Assembly: GCA_964396185.1 (NCBI GenBank)
Contig: CAYNEI010000009.1
Coordinates: 1 to 64,000, forward strand
Direction: 5' to 3'
Length of the DNA: 64,000 nt
Origin: CAYNEI01 sp964396185
Lineage (GTDB): Archaea > Thermoplasmatota > SW-10-69-26
Shown: piece after piece, positions 44,556-53,549 of the stretch
How positions within the stretch are numbered: the stretch's first letter is position 1
Layout: every line of letters begins with the position of its first letter
The notes under the pieces: generated by a model
The model's input: the letters and a program-made list of their open reading frames with translations, nothing else
Told to the model about the DNA's origin: nothing
The model's database searches: none
Position numbers and translations under genes: made by a program

Positions 44556-45470
44556 ATGTCCAAGGACTATCAGGTCTTCGTGAACGGCGAGTTCGTACCC
44601 GAGAACGAGGCGCGCGTCAGCGTCTTCGACCACGGCTTCCTCTACGGGGATGGCGTGTTCGAAGGCATCCGCGCCTACGATGGCCGGGTCTTCCGGCTCA
44701 AGGAGCACATGGATCGGCTCTACGATTCCGCCAAGGCCATCGACCTCCACCCCCCCTACGACCAGGAGGAGATGACGGACCTGATCCTCGAGGCGTGCAG
44801 GCTCAACGAGCTCCAGGACGCCTACATCCGCCCCATCTTCAGCCGCGGCATCGGTGATCTGGGCCTGGACCCGCGCAAGTGCAAGACGCCCACGACGATC
44901 ATCATCGCACGCGAGTTCCCCACCCTCTACGGAGCAGAGCTCTACGAGACCGGACTGACCGTGGCCACGGTCTCCAACCGCCGCAACCCACCTGAGTGCC
45001 TCTCGCCCAACATCAAGTCGCTCAACTACCTCAACAACATCCTTGGACGCATCGATGCCAACCAGCGGGGCGTGGACGAGGGCCTGATGCTCGACATCCG
45101 GGGCTTCGTGAGCGAGGCCACCGCGGACAACGTGTTCATCATCACGGATGGCGTGGTCAAGACGCCACCGTACCACAACAGCCTCAAGGGCATCACGCGC
45201 CGGACCGCCATGGATGTCGCCGAGCGCGAGGGCTTGGTCGTCGAAGAGACACCCATGACCCTCTTCGACATCTACAGCGCGGACGAGATGTTCATCACGG
45301 GCACGGCTGCAGAGATCGCACCCGTCGTCGAGGTCGACGAGCGCCAGATCGGGGATGGCACCCCGGGCCGCATCACCAAGCAACTCGTGGACGCCTTCAA
45401 GCGTTTCACGCGCTCGCCGCAGAACTCCACGGCCATTTACCCGGAGACCGAGGAGAAGGTCGAGGCGTAG
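44556..45470 (+). CDS. ilvE: Branched-chain amino acid aminotransferase
   Basis: The 304-residue fold type IV PLP enzyme transaminates leucine, isoleucine and valine. Family features are FDHGFLYGDGVFEGIRAYDG at the start, the PLP-lysine segment SPNIKSLNYLNNIL and the C-terminal DEMFITGTAAEIAPV. It starts 6 bases after thrS with a GAGGAAAG Shine-Dalgarno site, so the two are cotranscribed; isoleucine synthesis from threonine makes the pairing sensible. Confidence 0.94.
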   Translation: MSKDYQVFVNGEFVPENEARVSVFDHGFLYGDGVFEGIRAYDGRVFRLKEHMDRLYDSAKAIDLHPPYDQEEMTDLILEACRLNELQDAYIRPIFSRGIGDLGLDPRKCKTPTTIIIAREFPTLYGAELYETGLTVATVSNRRNPPECLSPNIKSLNYLNNILGRIDANQRGVDEGLMLDIRGFVSEATADNVFIITDGVVKTPPYHNSLKGITRRTAMDVAEREGLVVEETPMTLFDIYSADEMFITGTAAEIAPVVEVDERQIGDGTPGRITKQLVDAFKRFTRSPQNSTAIYPETEEKVEA

Positions 45471-45485
45471 CGGCTGGAGATCCTG

Positions 45486-47114
45486 CTAGGCATCCGTCTC
45501 GGGGTCGTGCTCGAAGGCTGGATGTTCGTAGCCGCCTTGGACGTCCTCGGCGAACGCCTGGGTGAACCCCTGCATGAACGCAGCGTTGGAGAGCCCTGCC
45601 GAGGCCGAGCCGACCAACACCAAGATCGGCGCGAGCACGAGGCCTGGTTGCTCCTCTTGTAGGACCGTCAGGCTCTCGGCTGTGAGCACGAACTCGAGCT
45701 CTGCGGTCCGGAGAGCGTCGGTGACGTTGGCCAGCTCTGCCTCGTACTCGCTGGCCCGGGGATCGATCTCCTGGACAGCTTCGAGGCAGGCGGCGAGCTG
45801 GGGCCCATCCATGGATCGGTGGTGCTTGGCATCCGCGAGCACCGGTAGGAAGCTCGTTGCGCTGATCCAGAACTCGTTGGACCGGGTCTCATCCCCGCTG
45901 CAGGCCACACTGGGCTCGGGGAGGTCCATGTCCACGCGCTGGTGGAGGCGGAAGGCGTCCAGGGTGGGTCCACCGGGGAGCGCCTTGTCCTCTCGGGCCA
46001 GCACCTGGGTGACCGCTTCGAGCTGACCGGTACCAGTGCCATCGGGGAGCTCGGCGGTGAACCGGAACTCGTCACCGACAGCGAGATCAAGAGCCCAGAA
46101 CCGCTCGGCGAGATCGACGGCTGCAGGGTCCGGGAGCTGCTCGGCGGGATCCGGATCGAAGGTCTCCTCCGAGTACGGTTCATCGTGCTCGTACCACGGG
46201 TGCTCCTCGGTGCCCGGCACCGGCTCCCAGTCGGCATCAGCGCCGAACCGGTAGCGTGCCACCCCATCCAGCCACGCCGAAGCAGAAGCCCCGGCTCGCT
46301 CAACGACCCCGGTGGGGCCGATGAACAGCGAGGCATCAGACATGAGCTCCCACTCGGCGTCGAGCTCTGCTGCGGCGTCGATCTCCTGCTCAGGATCGTG
46401 GCCGAGCACCTCTCCCATGAAACTCGGTTCACCGTCGCTCTGGAAGGCGATCTTCACCTCGCTGGCGTCCTCCAGGGCTTGGATGCGCAACGTGTTCTCC
46501 ACGGGGATGGCGAAGCGCTCGTGGAAGCGCTCGAGCATCGCCTCCCCCTCTTCGAACCCGCTCTCGGGCGCCACGGCGCCGACGTCGAGGTCGGCCAGGG
46601 TGAACTCGAACGAGCTCTCGATGTTCTGGGTCCAGCGGGCCAGCGCGCCGGGCGACATGGCCAGGGGCACCGGGAAGCCGCCGACGTCGGTCCATGGCGC
46701 CTGGATCTCGGTGCGCTCGGCCAGGGTCTCGGTGGCCAGGGTGAGCTTGAGCGTCGTGACCGGGTAGAGCCCCCGGATCTGGATGCGGTCCCCGTCTTCG
46801 ACCATCGATTGGCCGGTGAACGCGTCCAGGGAGGTCGTCGCTGGGATGCCCTCGGCGTCGATGTGGTGGACCGTGACCGAGCTCGGGTCCACGGGCTCAC
46901 CGTCGTGTGTGTAGGTGAACGTCGTCGCCAGGGCTTCCTGGATGTCCTGGGGCGTCTCGAAGTCGAGCTCCCCGTCCAGGTTGACGGCCATGGTGCGCGT
47001 CAACCGGTGAGCGGCATGCGCCTCGTCCTGATCCCCTTGCTCGACGATGCACCCTGCAAGCCCTGTGAGAACCAGGGCGATCCCCATGAGCAACGAAAGC
47101 CCCGCTCGCGGCAT
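45486..47114 (-). CDS. Large secreted lipoprotein, unknown function
   Basis: The 542-residue protein has a lipobox (LVLTGLAGC) and an extracellular body rich in Asp and Glu. A hydrophobic, glycine-rich segment near the C-terminus (LVLAPILVLVGSASAGLSN) may re-enter the membrane. Two cysteines (VACSGDETRS and LAACLEAV) may form a disulfide. No domain is recognised. ATG 47114 sits about 26 bases from TATA GTTATCACC (47138-47146), so the transcript may be nearly leaderless. Confidence 0.72.
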   Translation of the reverse strand: MPRAGLSLLMGIALVLTGLAGCIVEQGDQDEAHAAHRLTRTMAVNLDGELDFETPQDIQEALATTFTYTHDGEPVDPSSVTVHHIDAEGIPATTSLDAFTGQSMVEDGDRIQIRGLYPVTTLKLTLATETLAERTEIQAPWTDVGGFPVPLAMSPGALARWTQNIESSFEFTLADLDVGAVAPESGFEEGEAMLERFHERFAIPVENTLRIQALEDASEVKIAFQSDGEPSFMGEVLGHDPEQEIDAAAELDAEWELMSDASLFIGPTGVVERAGASASAWLDGVARYRFGADADWEPVPGTEEHPWYEHDEPYSEETFDPDPAEQLPDPAAVDLAERFWALDLAVGDEFRFTAELPDGTGTGQLEAVTQVLAREDKALPGGPTLDAFRLHQRVDMDLPEPSVACSGDETRSNEFWISATSFLPVLADAKHHRSMDGPQLAACLEAVQEIDPRASEYEAELANVTDALRTAELEFVLTAESLTVLQEEQPGLVLAPILVLVGSASAGLSNAAFMQGFTQAFAEDVQGGYEHPAFEHDPETDA

Positions 47115-47251
47115 GGCCCATGCACGCAAGTGGCAAGGTGATAACGCTTGCGAGTTCGGGACAGGGTGGCGTGCCCGCATGCTGGCCCCCCATGGCCACT
47201 CCAACGTCGTGACCAGAGCGTTTAAGACCCCATCGAGCCACTCGCGATCTC

Positions 47252-48220
47252 ATGCGGGGAGCATGGCTGCTTGCCCTCCTGCTCACAACCCCGGTCTTGG
47301 CCGGTTGCCTAGGTGGAGGGGAGGGCGGAGATGAGGGCGACGAACTGCGTCGGCAACGCGCTGAGGTGACCAGCCAACTTGGAGGGATCGAGGGATCCGT
47401 CACGGACACCGCGATCCAGCCCATCGAGGGCATCAACGTGACCCTTCAGGAGACCGGCGACGTGGCGGGGACCGCCGTGGACGGGAGCTTCGCCTTCTCG
47501 AAGCTCACGCCCGGCAGCTACACCGTGGTCGTGCAGGGCGATGGGTTCGTGAGTCAGCAAGCCGAGGCGAGCGTGCAAGCCGGCGATGCAGCCGTCGTGG
47601 ATTTCATCCTCGAGCCCCTGGCCAGCCAGGAGGCTTACACGCAACAGCTTGAGCTCGCAGGGTTCTTCGAGTGCGGTGCCGAGGTTGGCTGGAACATCAG
47701 CCAGCTCCCGGTGCTCGGCTACTTCTTCTATGGCCGCTCGGTCTGCTCGACCCCGAACGGCATCTTGGGCGGCAACGCCACGAACGACAGGTTCGCCCAC
47801 TTCTTCAGCCTGGATGCCCCCATCGAGACCGTCGTCTACGAGATGGTCTGGGACCCGACCAACCGGATGAGCGAGTGGATGACCACGCGCATGGAGATCG
47901 AGGGCTTCGCCAACGACGGCATCGGCACGATCTTCCGCACCCAGGGCCCCAGTCCCATCCACGTCCGCATGGACCGCCCCGTCTGGGAGGGGCTCCAGGA
48001 GAACTACACCGCCGAGTGCGAGGAGGGCGAGGACGCGTACTGCGGCTACAGCTTCTTCGACGGAGGCTGGGATCTCCAGACCCGCGTCTTCCCGGCCTGG
48101 CAGTGCGCCGATGAGCGCGGCGGTGGCTGCGTGGTCGTGCAACAGGAGTTCACGCACTTCGTGAGCGCCTTCTACAACGCGCCAGCCCCGGACGGGTTCG
48201 CCGTGGCCAACGGCGGCTGA
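47252..48220 (+). CDS. Lipoprotein with carboxypeptidase-regulatory-like domain (paralogue 1)
   Basis: The 322-residue protein has a lipobox (TTPVLAGC), a linker, then a CarboxypepD_reg-type beta domain (GGIEGSVTDTAIQPIEGINV...AFSKLTPGSYTVVVQGDGF, residues 42-105). A 200-residue domain follows with cysteine pairs and the motif LGGNATNDRFAHFF. It is about half identical to the downstream gene at 48410. TATA GTTTAAGAC (47220-47228) is 26-28 bases from ATG 47252. Repeat element F follows its stop. Confidence 0.8.
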   Translation: MRGAWLLALLLTTPVLAGCLGGGEGGDEGDELRRQRAEVTSQLGGIEGSVTDTAIQPIEGINVTLQETGDVAGTAVDGSFAFSKLTPGSYTVVVQGDGFVSQQAEASVQAGDAAVVDFILEPLASQEAYTQQLELAGFFECGAEVGWNISQLPVLGYFFYGRSVCSTPNGILGGNATNDRFAHFFSLDAPIETVVYEMVWDPTNRMSEWMTTRMEIEGFANDGIGTIFRTQGPSPIHVRMDRPVWEGLQENYTAECEEGEDAYCGYSFFDGGWDLQTRVFPAWQCADERGGGCVVVQQEFTHFVSAFYNAPAPDGFAVANGG

Positions 48221-48227
48221 TCTGCGG

Positions 48228-48333
48228 GCTCACCACAACGCCACAACGGGCACAAGGACCCCGGACGGGCGGGAACCCTCCCCCTGTTCCCGGTCCCATC
48301 GTGAGCCGTTGTGCCCTTCGTGCCGTTGTCGTC
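48228..48333. repeat. Dispersed inverted-arm repeat, element F (CACAACGG type)
   Basis: The left arm (48228-48258) reads ACCACAACG, CCACAACGG, GCACAAGG. The reversed right arm (48303-48333) gives ACGACAACG, GCACGAAGG, GCACAACGG; about 21 of 26 match. The loop is 44 bases. It lies between two tandem lipoprotein paralogues. Confidence 0.72.
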
Positions 48334-48409
48334 GACCCCATGAAGGCTGGCCAACCGATCAAGAAGCTGCCCGCAAAGGTTTTGAACCCCCACGAGAGCT
48401 GAGGGACTG

Positions 48410-49384
48410 ATGCGTCCTTGGGTCCTAGCCATCGTGCTCCTGCTCCCGGCCTTCGTCGGTTGCCTTGGAGGGGACGAAGACTCGAACGAGGACGTGGTCC
48501 GACAGCGAGCCGAGGTCACCGGGGAGCTCGGAGGCATCGAAGGCGTGGTCACCGACCCCGCCATCCAACCGATCGAGGGCGCCACGGTGCTCCTGGTCGA
48601 GACGAACGAAACGGTCGAGACCGCCCAGGATGGCAGCTATGCGTTCTCACGCGTCGAGCCTGGCACGTACACGATCCAGGTGCGCGCCGAAGGGTTCGTC
48701 CCTGACGAGCAGACCGTCCAGGTCCGCACCGGGCGCGCAGCCGTGGTGGACTTCATCATCAGCCACGGAGCCATCCAGGAAGCCTACACCCAAGAGCTCG
48801 AGATGGCCGGCTTCGTCGAGTGCGGGATCGGCTGGCGCCAGGACCTCGCCGACATGCCCACCGTGCTGCTCGAAGACAGCGCGTTCGCAGCCTGCGCGGT
48901 CCCGAACCTCCAGCTCGGCGGGAACGCCACCAACGACCGGTTCCTGCACACCTTCGAGCTCGAGGCCCCCATCGCCACCGTGGTCTACGAGCTGGATTGG
49001 CCCAGCGGTGGACCGGCCGTGGCAGACCCGGCGCTGCGTACGATCATGGAGATCGACGGCTTCATCAACCAGAACGGATCGCGCCTCATGGACACTCGTG
49101 GTGGCAGCCCCATCGTGGTCCGCATGGACGAACCTGTCTGGGAGCAGATGGACCAGAATTTCACCGACCGCTGCGAGGGTCTCAACGGTTCCGAGGCCAA
49201 CGACGCGTGGTGCGGGTTCAACTTCTGGGACAACGGCTGGCCCCTCGTGCTTCGCGTGTTCGCCACCGGTGATTGCGCGGACACGCCCGTTGCGGCCTGC
49301 TTGGTTTTCCAGCAGGAGTTCACCCACTACGTGAGCGCTTTCTACAACGAGCCAGCGCCCAGCGGGTACCAGATCACAGGCTGA
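48410..49384 (+). CDS. Lipoprotein with carboxypeptidase-regulatory-like domain (paralogue 2)
   Basis: The 324-residue protein repeats the layout of its upstream neighbour: lipobox (LPAFVGC), linker, CarboxypepD_reg domain (GGIEGVVTDPAIQPIEGATV), then the LGGNATNDRFLHTF domain and C-terminal QQEFTHYVSAFYN motif. Conserved cysteines are shared, so the fold is likely disulfide-stabilised outside the cell. The function is unknown. A TATA-like GGTTTTGAAC (48378-48387) lies about 28 bases from ATG 48410. Confidence 0.8.
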   Translation: MRPWVLAIVLLLPAFVGCLGGDEDSNEDVVRQRAEVTGELGGIEGVVTDPAIQPIEGATVLLVETNETVETAQDGSYAFSRVEPGTYTIQVRAEGFVPDEQTVQVRTGRAAVVDFIISHGAIQEAYTQELEMAGFVECGIGWRQDLADMPTVLLEDSAFAACAVPNLQLGGNATNDRFLHTFELEAPIATVVYELDWPSGGPAVADPALRTIMEIDGFINQNGSRLMDTRGGSPIVVRMDEPVWEQMDQNFTDRCEGLNGSEANDAWCGFNFWDNGWPLVLRVFATGDCADTPVAACLVFQQEFTHYVSAFYNEPAPSGYQITG

Positions 49385-49409
49385 GCTCCGCTCACAGGGT
49401 GAGCTTGCA

Positions 49410-50459
49410 TCAAAGCGTGACCTCGAGGACCTGGTGGGCGACACCCTCGACCAACACCTGGCCCGGTCCGCCAGCCAGCGCTCTGTACGTCCAGGTCCCC
49501 ACGGGCTCGTCCACGTGCAGCGGTTGCAGCGAGCCGGTCTGGCCGGGAAGCACGGTGAGTTGGTGCTCGGTGCCTGAGGGCTCGGTCACGAGCAGATCGT
49601 AGGCCCCTGGCGGGGTCATGCCCCCGGGCTGCTCGATCGGAGCGACGAGCAAGGCCCCCGTCACCTTCTCGTAGCCGTCTGGGATCTCGAAGGTGCCCTC
49701 CGGGCCGCCGGGCTGGAGCTCGCAACCTTGGACACCGGCTGGACCGAGCTGGCCGTGGCACAGGAGCAGATCCTGCTCGTACGGGACCTCGACCGGGCCT
49801 TCGTACCCGAAGCCATGGTCGACGAGCTCCAGGCTGTAGCTGGCGTCAGGATCCGGCTGGAAGGAGACGATGTTGCCGACCTCAGCGTCGTAGGCGAGCG
49901 TACCCACGATGTCGCCGGTGTCGCTGGGCCGGGTGAGCGAGATCTCGGCGACGGTGTCCGTGGTGCCCTCGACCTCGAGGGTCATGGGCGCACTCCCCCA
50001 GTACGTACCCTCCCATGACTTACCCTCTTCGAGCGGGAAGTCCAGGAGCTGGAAGGGCTCGTCGTGGGCATCGTAGACCAGATCCTCTCGTGCGACCTTG
50101 CCGATGCCGGGCGCGTGGAAGATGACGCCGTGGACGTCCTCTTGGCCCGCTGGGATCCCCACGAGGTAGTGGTCGTCGGTGTCGCCAGCGACCACGAGGG
50201 TGAACGTGCCCTCGGAGGCATACTCCGTGGCCTGCATCTCGTAGGTCCACCACTCACCCAGGGCCCAAGCCGGTGTCTCGGCCAAGCTCGTGTTCTCCCG
50301 GGCAAGGGGCAGATCGCTCTGAGACCCGAGGCGGGTGCCTTCGGGGCTGGGCCCCTCGTCTGCGTCATCCCGGATGGCGGGGTCTTCGTCGCTGGTGCCC
50401 AGACAGCCTGCGGTCAACATGCAGGCAGCCAGCAGCAGCCCAGTGGCCCTCCCAAGCAT
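49410..50459 (-). CDS. Secreted lipoprotein, unknown function
   Basis: The 349-residue protein has a lipobox (ACMLTAGC) and a beta-rich extracellular body. It has an N-terminal acidic linker (about residues 20-60), then a domain starting WALGEWWTYEMQATEY, which resembles solute-binding or lipocalin-like modules, and a C-terminal part with one cysteine pair (LLCHGQ, QGCELQ). No family is recognised with confidence. A TATA-like ACCTTTTGG lies about 27 bases from ATG 50459, divergent from the DUF72 gene. Confidence 0.72.
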   Translation of the reverse strand: MLGRATGLLLAACMLTAGCLGTSDEDPAIRDDADEGPSPEGTRLGSQSDLPLARENTSLAETPAWALGEWWTYEMQATEYASEGTFTLVVAGDTDDHYLVGIPAGQEDVHGVIFHAPGIGKVAREDLVYDAHDEPFQLLDFPLEEGKSWEGTYWGSAPMTLEVEGTTDTVAEISLTRPSDTGDIVGTLAYDAEVGNIVSFQPDPDASYSLELVDHGFGYEGPVEVPYEQDLLLCHGQLGPAGVQGCELQPGGPEGTFEIPDGYEKVTGALLVAPIEQPGGMTPPGAYDLLVTEPSGTEHQLTVLPGQTGSLQPLHVDEPVGTWTYRALAGGPGQVLVEGVAHQVLEVTL

Positions 50460-50512
50460 GTTCCCAGCAAGCTCGCGGGAGCCAAAAGGTTGTGCCCTGT
50501 GAACGTGCTTAG

Positions 50513-51316
50513 GTGGCCGTGGAGCTCCTGGTGGGCACGTGCGGTTGGTCGTACAACGATTGGCTGGGCCCCTTCTACCCGAAGGGCACGCCGGCCGGGG
50601 AGATGCTGAAGCGCTACGCCGAGGTCTTCGACACCGTCGAGGTCAACAGCACCTTCTACGCCGTGCCCCCACGCCAGCGAGTCGCCGCGTGGGCGGGGAG
50701 CGTGCCTGACGGCTTCACCTTCAGCGTGAAAGCCCCGCAAGGGCTGACCCACGAGGCCCGGCTGACGCTCTCAGCCGGCCGCGAGGTCCTGGATGCCTTC
50801 CTGGCCGCCATCGAGCCCCTTGGTGACAAGCTGGGCTGCGTGCTCCTCCAGCTCCCGCCAGGCTTAGACCGCGCCGAAGGCCTGGACAGGCTCGACCGGT
50901 TGCTCTCCGAGGAGCCATTCTGGACCCAGGTGGCCGTGGAAGCCCGCCACCCGTCCTGGGACCATGCCGAGGTCCTCGAGACCCTGCGCGCTCACCAAGC
51001 CGGCTGGGTGTGGAGCGAGAACATGCATTGGACGAGCCAACCCGAGCTCACCGCGGGCCACGCTTACCTGCGCTTGATCGGGGATCGGGAGCTGGAAACA
51101 TTCGATCGGCTCCAGCGGGACCCCGCGCCAGCGGCTGGGGCGTGGTGGGAGCGCTTGCACGCCCGGGAGGGTGAGCTGGAGACGGCCCGGGTCTACGCGA
51201 ACAACCACTTCGCCGGCTTCGGGCCTGGCACGGCTAACGCGTTCCTGGAGGCTGCCGGCCAGTCTCCGCGCGCGTGGCGCGGCGGCACGCAGGCCCGCCT
51301 GGGCGAGTTCGAGTAG
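50513..51316 (+). CDS. DUF72 (YecE-like) TIM-barrel protein
   Basis: The 267-residue protein matches DUF72 in length and motifs: GTCGWSYNDWLGPFYPKG at the N-terminus, FDTVEVNSTFYAVPP, and FTFSVKAPQGLTH. The barrel resembles sugar-phosphate isomerases, but no activity has been assigned to the family. The start is GTG 50513. It stands alone between a divergent lipoprotein and two convergent secreted-protein genes. Confidence 0.9.
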   Translation: MAVELLVGTCGWSYNDWLGPFYPKGTPAGEMLKRYAEVFDTVEVNSTFYAVPPRQRVAAWAGSVPDGFTFSVKAPQGLTHEARLTLSAGREVLDAFLAAIEPLGDKLGCVLLQLPPGLDRAEGLDRLDRLLSEEPFWTQVAVEARHPSWDHAEVLETLRAHQAGWVWSENMHWTSQPELTAGHAYLRLIGDRELETFDRLQRDPAPAAGAWWERLHAREGELETARVYANNHFAGFGPGTANAFLEAAGQSPRAWRGGTQARLGEFE

Positions 51317-51346
51317 ATCGCAGGCGCCAGGGTTCGAAGAGCCGGC

Positions 51347-51865
51347 TCACGACATCGTGCAGACCTGGGGAGAGGTGGCCGTGATCGTGGCGTTGTACGC
51401 GATCGGGCCGCCGAGCAGGTGGATGACGTGAAGCTCGAAAGCTCCCGGCCCCAGCTCGCCCGAGACGTAGGTGCCTGTGCCGTTCGTGGCCAGCCAGGGC
51501 CCGGCCACGGTGTGGCCATCAGGAGTCCGGATCTCCAGGCGCATGCTGGCCTCCTCGCCCAGCACGGGCGCGGGCCCGGCCGCCCGCGTGATGGACGCGT
51601 AGTTGAACTCGACGGTGAGCCAGGCGGGGCAGTGGTCGATGTGGAAGCCATGGCTCGCATGGCTCACAGGAGCAAGGCCCGCCTCGGGCACGGGGTCCCC
51701 GTCGTCGATGTCCCCGACGGCGACCACGAGCGTGCCGGCGAGCAGCTCGCCCTCGGCCTCGAGGACCTCGCGCTCCTCGTCGATCGAGGCGTGGACCACC
51801 GGCGTGAGGACCAGCAGAGCCACGAGCCCGATCCCTGGCCGCGTCACCTGTGCCGCCTCCGCCAT
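51347..51865 (-). CDS. Small secreted beta-rich protein
   Basis: The 172-residue protein has a signal peptide (GIGLVALLVLTPVVHAS), an acidic linker and a beta-sandwich-like domain (WLTVEFNYASITRAAG...GPGAFELHVIHLLGG). Two cysteines (DHCPAW and the C-terminal QVCTMS) could form a disulfide. No family is recognised. The start ATG 51865 overlaps the end of the upstream cohesin-like gene by 22 bases, so the two are cotranscribed and probably secreted together. Confidence 0.7.
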   Translation of the reverse strand: MAEAAQVTRPGIGLVALLVLTPVVHASIDEEREVLEAEGELLAGTLVVAVGDIDDGDPVPEAGLAPVSHASHGFHIDHCPAWLTVEFNYASITRAAGPAPVLGEEASMRLEIRTPDGHTVAGPWLATNGTGTYVSGELGPGAFELHVIHLLGGPIAYNATITATSPQVCTMS

Positions 51866-53442
51866 GCCGTGGCCAGGCTCGCGGTGACCAGCGCGGCAGC
51901 CAGGCCAGGTGCCGGGATCGACCGATCCTCGCCGGACGATGGGTCGCCAAGCTCACCGTCGGTGCCGTTGGGTCCTTCCCCGCGGTGGATCTCGGCCACG
52001 GTGGCCGAGCCGTGGCGGAGCCTGTAGAGCTCGAGGATGTCCTCATCGGGCTCCTGGACCTCGACGTCGGTGAGCGTGAGCTCGGTCTGGCTCCCAGGCT
52101 CCCCGGTGGCCACGATGGTCACGAGCGCGATCCTGGCAGAGCGGACCAGGGGCTCCTCGAAGGTGGCAGCCAGGGAAAGCCGCCCGGTCTCGCTGGCCGC
52201 CTCGACGGTCCCGTTCAGCCGGGGAGCGAGCTCGACGTCGGTGAGCCGGACCACGCCTGGGTCGTAGCGGACCGTGAGCCGGACGCGTTCCACCCCCTCC
52301 AGGCTCGGGCGGACCAGGGTCAACCGGTAGGTGTGCTCCCGGTCGGGCTGGACGGCCCCGGTCTCGAGCTTGAGCACCACGCCGTACCCGAGAAGGGCCA
52401 CCTCGGCTAGCCCGTCGCGGATCGTGCCTGCCGCGTCGTCGGCGCGCTCGCTCTGGCTGGCCTGGACGGCCTCGACGAGATCACCGTAGGCCTCGGTGAC
52501 GTTGTCCAGGCTCCCCTCGCCCTGGAGCTGGATCCCAGGTCGGTCGGCAGCGTAGAGGCTCAGGGTGCCGTTGACCAGGGCCGAGGCCCGGCCCGGATCC
52601 TCGCGCAGCGCACGGGCGCTGATCAGCGCGGCGTCCACGTTGCGGCTGGCCTGGACCTCCAAGGGCTCCACGTCGTGCTGGTACTCCAGCGCCGTAAGCG
52701 GTGCGAGCAGGCCAGCCAGGGCGTGGGTGCCGGGGGCTTGGCGTTCCACGTTCCGGATCGCCTTGTGGACCGTGGAGAGGTTGGTTTTGAACGCCTCGGC
52801 CATCCCCGTGGGTAGCGAGCGCTCGACGGTGGGTGCCAAGGTCTGGAGCCACGGGCGCGCGGCGTCCGCGCTCGTGCGCGCCGCCCCGTCGGCGCCCTCC
52901 AGGTGGAAGGCCAGACCCTGGACCACCAGCTCGCGGGCCCGGATGGCCACCAGGGCGGTCTTGTGCTCCTCGGCGGGCTCCACCGGGGCTCGGCCTTCGC
53001 TTGGTTCGAGGGTGGGCGTAGCTCGCGCCTCGCCGCTGATGCGCGACCACGGGAGCTCGAGCCAGGCTGCTGCCAGGGCCGTGTCGCCTGCCGTGGCCGC
53101 ACGCGAGGAGGCATCGAAGGTGAAGAGGGTGAGGGCCAGCTCTGCGCGGGAGAGCCGCTCGTCCAGGCTCGTGTGCTCCCGCTCCGAGACCGCCCGCCAG
53201 GCATCCTCGAGGCCTCCCTGGTGGGCCTCGGTGGTGGGGAAGACCTCCTGTTGCATGCGCTCGAGGGGGGCCTGGTCGGGCTCGATGCCCTGGCGGGCCT
53301 GGGCGACGAGGTCCTGGAAAGCCTCCACCGCGGTGGCTGGAGCCTCCATGGGGTCCGGATCTCCCTGGGCGATGGTCCCTGGCGCCCCGAGGATCAACAA
53401 CCCTGCGAGCAGGGGCACGCAGGCACGCTGGATCAGATCCAC
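51844..53442 (-). CDS. Secreted, C-terminally anchored protein with cohesin-like domain
   Basis: The 532-residue protein (GTG 53442, signal peptide IQRACVPLLAGLLILGAPGT) has a long helical N-terminal region (residues 25-350). A beta domain at about 375-475 follows (VERVRLTVRYDPGVVRLTDV, then VRSARIALVTIVATGEPGS); its strand order and 'YDP' motif match cohesins. The tail PAPGLAAALVTASLATAWRRR is a PGF-CTERM-like anchor. Upstream in-frame sequence is non-coding. It would display a cohesin-like module at the cell surface. Partner inference: see the dockerin-like protein at 60306. Confidence 0.7.
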   Translation of the reverse strand: MDLIQRACVPLLAGLLILGAPGTIAQGDPDPMEAPATAVEAFQDLVAQARQGIEPDQAPLERMQQEVFPTTEAHQGGLEDAWRAVSEREHTSLDERLSRAELALTLFTFDASSRAATAGDTALAAAWLELPWSRISGEARATPTLEPSEGRAPVEPAEEHKTALVAIRARELVVQGLAFHLEGADGAARTSADAARPWLQTLAPTVERSLPTGMAEAFKTNLSTVHKAIRNVERQAPGTHALAGLLAPLTALEYQHDVEPLEVQASRNVDAALISARALREDPGRASALVNGTLSLYAADRPGIQLQGEGSLDNVTEAYGDLVEAVQASQSERADDAAGTIRDGLAEVALLGYGVVLKLETGAVQPDREHTYRLTLVRPSLEGVERVRLTVRYDPGVVRLTDVELAPRLNGTVEAASETGRLSLAATFEEPLVRSARIALVTIVATGEPGSQTELTLTDVEVQEPDEDILELYRLRHGSATVAEIHRGEGPNGTDGELGDPSSGEDRSIPAPGLAAALVTASLATAWRRRHR

Positions 53443-53549
53443 GTCGGCCACAAGGGGTCCAGGCTCATGAAGGTCTCGTGCGTCACGGAAGAGAAGAAGA
53501 GAGGACGGGGGGCCCGCGGGCCCCCCGGAAGCTTCGGGGTCCACCCGCA

